The notes under the pieces were generated by a model. The model did not search any database and was not told where the DNA came from. It saw nothing but the letters and a program-made list of their open reading frames with translations. DNA of 64,000 bases from Lysinibacillus contaminans (GTDB taxonomy: Bacteria; Bacillota; Bacilli; Bacillales_A; Planococcaceae): positions 114,842 through 178,841 of the forward strand of contig NZ_LGRV01000007.1 in assembly GCF_001278945.1 (NCBI RefSeq), given 5' to 3'. Both the position numbers and the translations under genes were made by a program. The first letter of the stretch is position 1. Each line of letters begins with the position of its first letter. Positions 59,784-64,000 of this stretch are shown in pieces.

Positions 59784-61514
59784 TCATGTGAAGTGTGCGA
59801 CTAATTCATGCATCCGTTCGGCTTCTGTATGTAGCTCCACAGAGGAATGCATAATCGAAGTGATTGCAGCTTTTTGCTCATCAATAGAAGCAGTGACTTG
59901 CTCTGAAGCGGCAGCCGATTGTGTAGCGACACTGGAAATCTCGTTGATGGCATTGACAACGACAAGTCGATTATCGCTCATTTCTTTCATTCCGCTATCG
60001 AGAGAAGAGAGATGATCCGTAATACCTTCAATTGAATTGGACAGCGAAACAAACGCATTTTTCACTTCAGCAATTGCGTTTACTTGAGCTTCTGAAAGTT
60101 GGAGTGTATGCATCATCTTCGCATCCGAATTGGCTGTATCTGATTCAATTCGATTTAGCAAATTACGTACACGGCCCGTCGCTTCATTTGTATCCTCTGA
60201 CAGCTTACGCACTTCAGCTGCAACTACTGCAAACCCTTTTCCATGTTCTCCAGCACGTGCAGCTTCAATGCTTGCATTCAATGCTAAAAGATTTGTCTGT
60301 TCGGAAATGGATGTGATTGTCTGTACGACACTATGAATTTCATGCATTTGTTTTGTTAAATTAGAGAAATTTGCACGTAATTCTTCAATGACTTGCATGA
60401 ATTCATCCGAATTTTGCTCTAACTCATCTACTTTTAAACTACCATTTTCCTGTAATTTCTCAACATCGCCCATCTCATTAATAATTTCGTTATATTTATC
60501 GGTTGTATCTGAGATAAGGAGGGACAGGTTTTCGACTTTGCCAATTGCAATTTCTGCTTCTTCTGCTTGAACAACAGCGCCAGTAGCAACTTCGGTGATT
60601 GCATGGTGGACCTCATCGGCAGAAGCGGTTGTTTCTTCTGTAATGGCACTAAGCAGTTCTGAAGATACCCTCATTTGTTCAGAAGAATTCCTTGTGTTGC
60701 CAACTATTTCATGTAAACTTGATTTCATGTTATTTACGTTTCCAGCAAGCGCACCTAGTTCGTCATTCGTAATGATAGGAATGTCTTCACCAGTCAATTT
60801 TCCTTTAGCGATATCTGAAGTCATCACCATGATTCTCCGTATATAAGAAGTCATTCTTCCTGAGAAGAACCAGTAGAGGATTACGCCAATACATGTTGCA
60901 ATAAGTGTCATACCCAACGTATAAAAGAGTACTTTTTTGGCACCTATATTGAAATCCATCTCATATGTTCCAGCGGCTATAATCCAACCCCAATGATTAT
61001 CCATTGCCGCATAAGTAATCTTAGGTGCTTTAACCTCAGGGTTAGTAGGCGTTGGCCAGTCATAACGGACAAACCCGCCTCCTTTTTTTGCTTCCTCAAT
61101 TAACTCACGGATAAAGTAGCGCCCATCATCCGTTTGGAAATCATAAGCATTGTCCCCTTCGATGCTTGGATGTGCGTCTATAATCCCTTTATCTGTGAAC
61201 GTGTAAAAATAGAAGTTGTCCCCGTATTTTACTGGATTATCGATTGACCTCGCTTTTTCTCCTGTTTTTTGGCCAATCATTTGCACTCTTGCTTGTTCTT
61301 GGGCTTCTTCTAGTGTTAATTGTCCTTTTTCAACTTGTTTATCAAGCTCTGCAATCATACTAATAACTGCATTTGTCCCATTTTCGAGTCCTAAACGGCC
61401 AACGCCATCAAGCTCGCTTTTTGCAATAAAATAACTGACAACGCCGACTAATAATGTGGGTATTAAAATAACAATAAAGGCCAAGCCAGCAAGTTTGTTT
61501 CGCACTGAGTTCAT
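59784..61514 (-). CDS. Methyl-accepting chemotaxis protein with single Cache domain
   Basis: 576 residues. TM1 (about 9-31), an extracellular sCache_2-type domain (about 35-190; [35 protein letters not shown]), TM2 (about 196-218), HAMP, then the signalling domain with [19 protein letters not shown]. sCache_2 receptors often sense short organic acids; the ligand here is unknown. The ATG at 61514 is 11 bases after AAGGA; a GTG at 61523 is too close. A single gene on the minus strand. Confidence 0.93.
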   Translation of the reverse strand: MNSVRNKLAGLAFIVILIPTLLVGVVSYFIAKSELDGVGRLGLENGTNAVISMIAELDKQVEKGQLTLEEAQEQARVQMIGQKTGEKARSIDNPVKYGDNFYFYTFTDKGIIDAHPSIEGDNAYDFQTDDGRYFIRELIEEAKKGGGFVRYDWPTPTNPEVKAPKITYAAMDNHWGWIIAAGTYEMDFNIGAKKVLFYTLGMTLIATCIGVILYWFFSGRMTSYIRRIMVMTSDIAKGKLTGEDIPIITNDELGALAGNVNNMKSSLHEIVGNTRNSSEQMRVSSELLSAITEETTASADEVHHAITEVATGAVVQAEEAEIAIGKVENLSLLISDTTDKYNEIINEMGDVEKLQENGSLKVDELEQNSDEFMQVIEELRANFSNLTKQMHEIHSVVQTITSISEQTNLLALNASIEAARAGEHGKGFAVVAAEVRKLSEDTNEATGRVRNLLNRIESDTANSDAKMMHTLQLSEAQVNAIAEVKNAFVSLSNSIEGITDHLSSLDSGMKEMSDNRLVVVNAINEISSVATQSAAASEQVTASIDEQKAAITSIMHSSVELHTEAERMHELVAHFT

Positions 61515-61742
61515 GGTGACCACGTTCCTTCTATATTATATTTAAATTTACATAAATAAGTATAATATAAAATTATTGGAAAAATATAGGTTGGTTGAAA
61601 TTCGCAGAAATTATATTGGTATTATGTTCACATTTTAGTATTTTCCCGTAAAGTTCAAGGATTATTTAAAATCTCTAAGGTTGCCTGAAGAATGATAGAG
61701 ACTCTCTAATTTGCAAATACTATCAAAGAGTTCTCTTCATTT

Positions 61743-61776
61743 AAAAAAGGATGAAATCTTTTAAAAAAGATCATCC
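61743..61776 (-). terminator. Terminator after the small membrane protein gene
   Basis: On the minus strand GGATGATCTTTT and AAGATTTCATCC form the stem, followed by TTTTTT. The 326-bp spacer 61515-61840 also has a GCGGCGATT/AATCGCCGC hairpin at about 61817-61842, next to the stop codon of the gene at 61841; nothing else is seen. Confidence 0.8.
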
Positions 61777-61840
61777 CATCATTAGTAGCAACGTTTATTT
61801 GATTGAGTGTGGTATAGCGGCGATTATAGAAATCGCCGCA

Positions 61841-62068
61841 CTAAATTGTCCAATTCTTTAAAGTATATTCTACTGTTTCATTAGGATTGCTTGGATCCAT
61901 AACTTTGTTCATTCCACTAGTAATTATGCCGGATTTCTTGGTAGTATCCGTTTCATTCGACGGAACTTCAATGAAGTTTACATAGATTGCGTAGCCAATT
62001 AAAAGTGATAGACCGACGATAATAGCAGCAGTAATCGTATACTTAGGCTTAAAATGTCGAGCTTGCAT
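61841..62068 (-). CDS. Small single-TM protein, 75 aa
   Basis: MQARHFKPKYTITAAIIVGL continues into a membrane segment (about 13-33) preceded by positive charges, then a polar tail of about 40 residues (SNETDTTKKSGIITSGMNKV...) predicted outside. No cysteine, so not a lipoprotein. I do not recognise a family. ATG after AAAGGGGAG at good spacing, and the gene has its own terminator, so it is probably real. Divergent from topB. Confidence 0.65.
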   Translation of the reverse strand: MQARHFKPKYTITAAIIVGLSLLIGYAIYVNFIEVPSNETDTTKKSGIITSGMNKVMDPSNPNETVEYTLKNWTI

Positions 62069-62240
62069 TTTTTCTCCCCTTTCTTTTTAGCTGAAGAATC
62101 CGGCACTTCAATATATGTTAGGGGTTTTAGAGTATGCGAATTCGACTGAAGTTTTTTGATGATTGAAGAATACCTAACGCACTACGAATATTTGCAAGCT
62201 ATGCTATAGTAAAAGGAAGGAACTAGAGAGGATGACATAC

Positions 62241-64000
62241 ATGGCAAAGAGCTTAGTTTTAGCTGAAAAACCATCTGTGGCACGCGATATTGCGCGTGTA
62301 CTAAATTGTAATAAAAAAGGAAACGGCTATCTTGAAGGAGATAAATATATTGTCACTTGGGCACTCGGGCATTTAGTGACATTAGCAGATCCTGAAAGCT
62401 ATGACGTGAAATATAAAACGTGGAATTTAGAAGATTTACCGATGTTGCCGGAACAACTAAAGTTAACGGTCATCAAGCAATCGGGTAAACAATATAATGC
62501 TGTGAAATCACTATTAACGCGTGGTGATGTCAATGAAATCATTATCGCCACAGATGCAGGACGTGAAGGGGAGTTAGTAGCCCGCTGGATTATTGCTAAA
62601 GCAAAAGTGAATAAACCAATCAAACGACTTTGGATTTCATCAGTAACAGATAAAGCAATTAAAGAAGGCTTTGCCAATTTAAAACCGGGCAAAGCTTATG
62701 AAAACTTGTATTTTGCTGCTGTAGCACGTTCGGAGGCAGATTGGTACATTGGACTAAATGCGAGTCGTGCGCTTTCCACAAAATTTAATGCACAGCTAAA
62801 TTGTGGCCGTGTACAAACGCCGGTTGTAGCAATTATTGCGAAACGTGAGGACGAAATTAAACACTTCAAGCCACAGACGTATTACGGTATCGAAGCGCAA
62901 ACAAGTGAGAACTTAAAATTAACTTGGCAAGATAAAAACGGCAATAGCCGTAGCTTTGACAAAGAAAAAACGGATACTATCGTGAAAAAGTTAGGCACTA
63001 AAGATGCCGTTGTAACGGATATTGATCGCAAGCCGAAGAAATCCTTTGCGCCAGGTCTATATGATTTAACTGAACTGCAACGTGATGCCAATAAAATCTT
63101 TGGCTACTCAGCAAAAGAAACACTGAACATTATGCAAAAACTATACGAGCAACACAAAGTATTAACATACCCTCGTACAGATTCACGTTACTTATCATCA
63201 GACATTGTGGGTACACTGTCAGATCGTTTAAAAGCTTGTGCCATCGGGGAATATCGTACATTAGCAAATAAAGTATTAACGAAGCCCATAAAAGCTTCAA
63301 AATCTTTTGTCGATGACAGCAAAGTATCAGATCACCATGCGATTATCCCGACTGAGGGCTATGTGAATTTCTCAGCTTTCACTGATAAAGAACGTAAAAT
63401 TTATGATTTAGTGGTGAAGCGATTCTTAGCAGTATTATATCCTGCATATGAATATGAGCAGTTAACGTTAAATGCAACAATTGGTGATGAGAAGTTTGTC
63501 GCACGTGGTAAAACAATACTTAGCGCAGGTTGGAAAGAAGTCTATCAAAATCGATTCGATGACGAAGAATCTACGGATGATTTAAAAGAGCAAATCCTGC
63601 CTCGTATTGAAAAAGGGCACATACTAAAGACAAAACTAATCGTTCAAACATCAGGGCAAACAAAACCACCTGCACGTTTTAACGAGGCAACTTTGCTAAC
63701 GGCGATGGAAAACCCAACGAAGTATATGGAAACAAACGATAAACAGCTGGCAGATACATTGAAATCGACAGGTGGACTCGGTACGGTTGCTACACGTGCA
63801 GATATTATTGAAAAGCTATTTAATTCCTTCTTAATTGAAAAGCGCGGCGGAAAAGACATCTATATCACATCAAAAGGTCTTCAACTTTTGGAATTAGTAC
63901 CAGAGGAATTAAAGTCTCCAACTTTAACAGCTGAATGGGAAAAGAAACTAGAGCAAATTGCTAGTGGTAAATTGAAGAAGGACGTCTTTATTTCAGAAAT
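62241..64000 (+). CDS. topB: DNA topoisomerase III (3' end outside window)
   Basis: 586 residues visible of an expected 720-730; the frame is open to the last base. N-terminal TOPRIM domain: KSLVLAEKPSVARDIARVL with the catalytic Glu, and IIIATDAGREGELVARWI with the acidic metal ligands. Catalytic Y310 lies in VLTYPRTDSRYL. SEADWYIGLNASRAL, LNCGRVQTPVVAII and DHHAIIPTEG are type IA signatures. It relaxes and decatenates DNA during replication and recombination. The ATG at 62241 is nine bases after GAGAGG; an ATG at 62232 overlaps too closely. Confidence 0.96.
   Translation, partial: MAKSLVLAEKPSVARDIARVLNCNKKGNGYLEGDKYIVTWALGHLVTLADPESYDVKYKTWNLEDLPMLPEQLKLTVIKQSGKQYNAVKSLLTRGDVNEIIIATDAGREGELVARWIIAKAKVNKPIKRLWISSVTDKAIKEGFANLKPGKAYENLYFAAVARSEADWYIGLNASRALSTKFNAQLNCGRVQTPVVAIIAKREDEIKHFKPQTYYGIEAQTSENLKLTWQDKNGNSRSFDKEKTDTIVKKLGTKDAVVTDIDRKPKKSFAPGLYDLTELQRDANKIFGYSAKETLNIMQKLYEQHKVLTYPRTDSRYLSSDIVGTLSDRLKACAIGEYRTLANKVLTKPIKASKSFVDDSKVSDHHAIIPTEGYVNFSAFTDKERKIYDLVVKRFLAVLYPAYEYEQLTLNATIGDEKFVARGKTILSAGWKEVYQNRFDDEESTDDLKEQILPRIEKGHILKTKLIVQTSGQTKPPARFNEATLLTAMENPTKYMETNDKQLADTLKSTGGLGTVATRADIIEKLFNSFLIEKRGGKDIYITSKGLQLLELVPEELKSPTLTAEWEKKLEQIASGKLKKDVFISE

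Noticed and set aside
61817..61842. GCGGCGATT/AATCGCCGC hairpin as terminator for the chemoreceptor or small membrane gene
   Set aside because: There is no T-run on either strand; the functional terminator for the small gene is the hairpin at 61743-61776.
1..64000. CRISPR array, tRNA or rRNA genes, prophage
   Set aside because: No regularly spaced direct repeats, no cloverleaf-like GTTCRANYC clusters and no phage structural or integrase genes were seen when reading the window.

Overview
The window is low-GC Gram-positive DNA (roughly 38% G+C by eye) with strong AGGAGG-type ribosome binding sites and many GTG or TTG starts. It carries an S-box riboswitch and genes typical of Bacillales (HemAT, NfrA, HelD, PdaC, Spx-family, YfmM-like ABC-F). 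The gene set fits an aerobic, motile, probably spore-forming Planococcaceae/Bacillaceae chromosome, most like Lysinibacillus or Solibacillus; this placement is inference from protein similarity in memory. No rRNA, tRNA, CRISPR array, prophage or intact transposase gene was seen.

Layout. 1-9.4 kb: the 3' end of an unknown gene, nfrA, a succinyl/acetyl-CoA transferase, a divergent PlsY paralogue, metY under a SAM riboswitch, a small orphan protein behind a long structured leader, and hom without an ACT domain. 9.4-20.6 kb: an EamA transporter, a two-component system with a previously hidden 51-residue membrane protein between regulator and kinase, an acyl-CoA dehydrogenase, a membrane phosphoesterase, uppP behind a possible leader peptide, hemAT, a 2-hydroxyacid dehydrogenase and an AIM24 protein. 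20.7-24.7 kb: a lysine-degradation operon (aldehyde dehydrogenase, lysine 6-dehydrogenase, glutaryl-CoA-type dehydrogenase). 24.7-28.4 kb: a secreted beta-propeller protein and a PdaC-like deacetylase, convergent, each with an ECF-sigma-type promoter. 28.8-38.2 kb: a split threonine/serine exporter, a degenerate-GGDEF/EAL phosphodiesterase, an EamA transporter, a heterodimeric ABC exporter and a double GNAT protein.

38.5-49.6 kb: a stand-alone receiver overlapping a CheX-like phosphatase, HelD, a glycerophosphodiesterase, a DUF2804 protein, an amidase-like gene with a damaged start, a nitroreductase, an M20 dipeptidase, an orphan ECF sigma factor, and an Spx paralogue lacking its second redox cysteine in an operon with a MarR repressor behind a perfect 13-bp palindrome. 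49.6-64 kb: an ABC-F protein, an SE1832-type coiled coil, an SpsG-like protein, a nucleoside-diphosphate-sugar-epimerase-like protein, a flavin reductase, a giant SF1 helicase with a coiled-coil insertion coupled to a winged-helix-like partner, a Cache chemoreceptor, a small membrane protein and topB (cut by the window end).

Themes. Sensory and regulatory genes are dense (HemAT, Cache MCP, CheX-like module, EAL, OmpR system, ECF sigma, Spx/MarR). Several genes look like diverged paralogues that lost standard active-site residues (PlsY motif 1, Spx CXXC, GGDEF, ABC Walker B). Intergenic regions carry a dispersed family of long GC-rich palindromes at about 17.0, 48.1, 53.7-54.1 and 59.6 kb. One copy appears to be split by a 250-bp element with 14-bp terminal inverted repeats, itself holding another copy. 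The best candidate for an undescribed system is the helicase plus partner pair at 54.9-59.4 kb.
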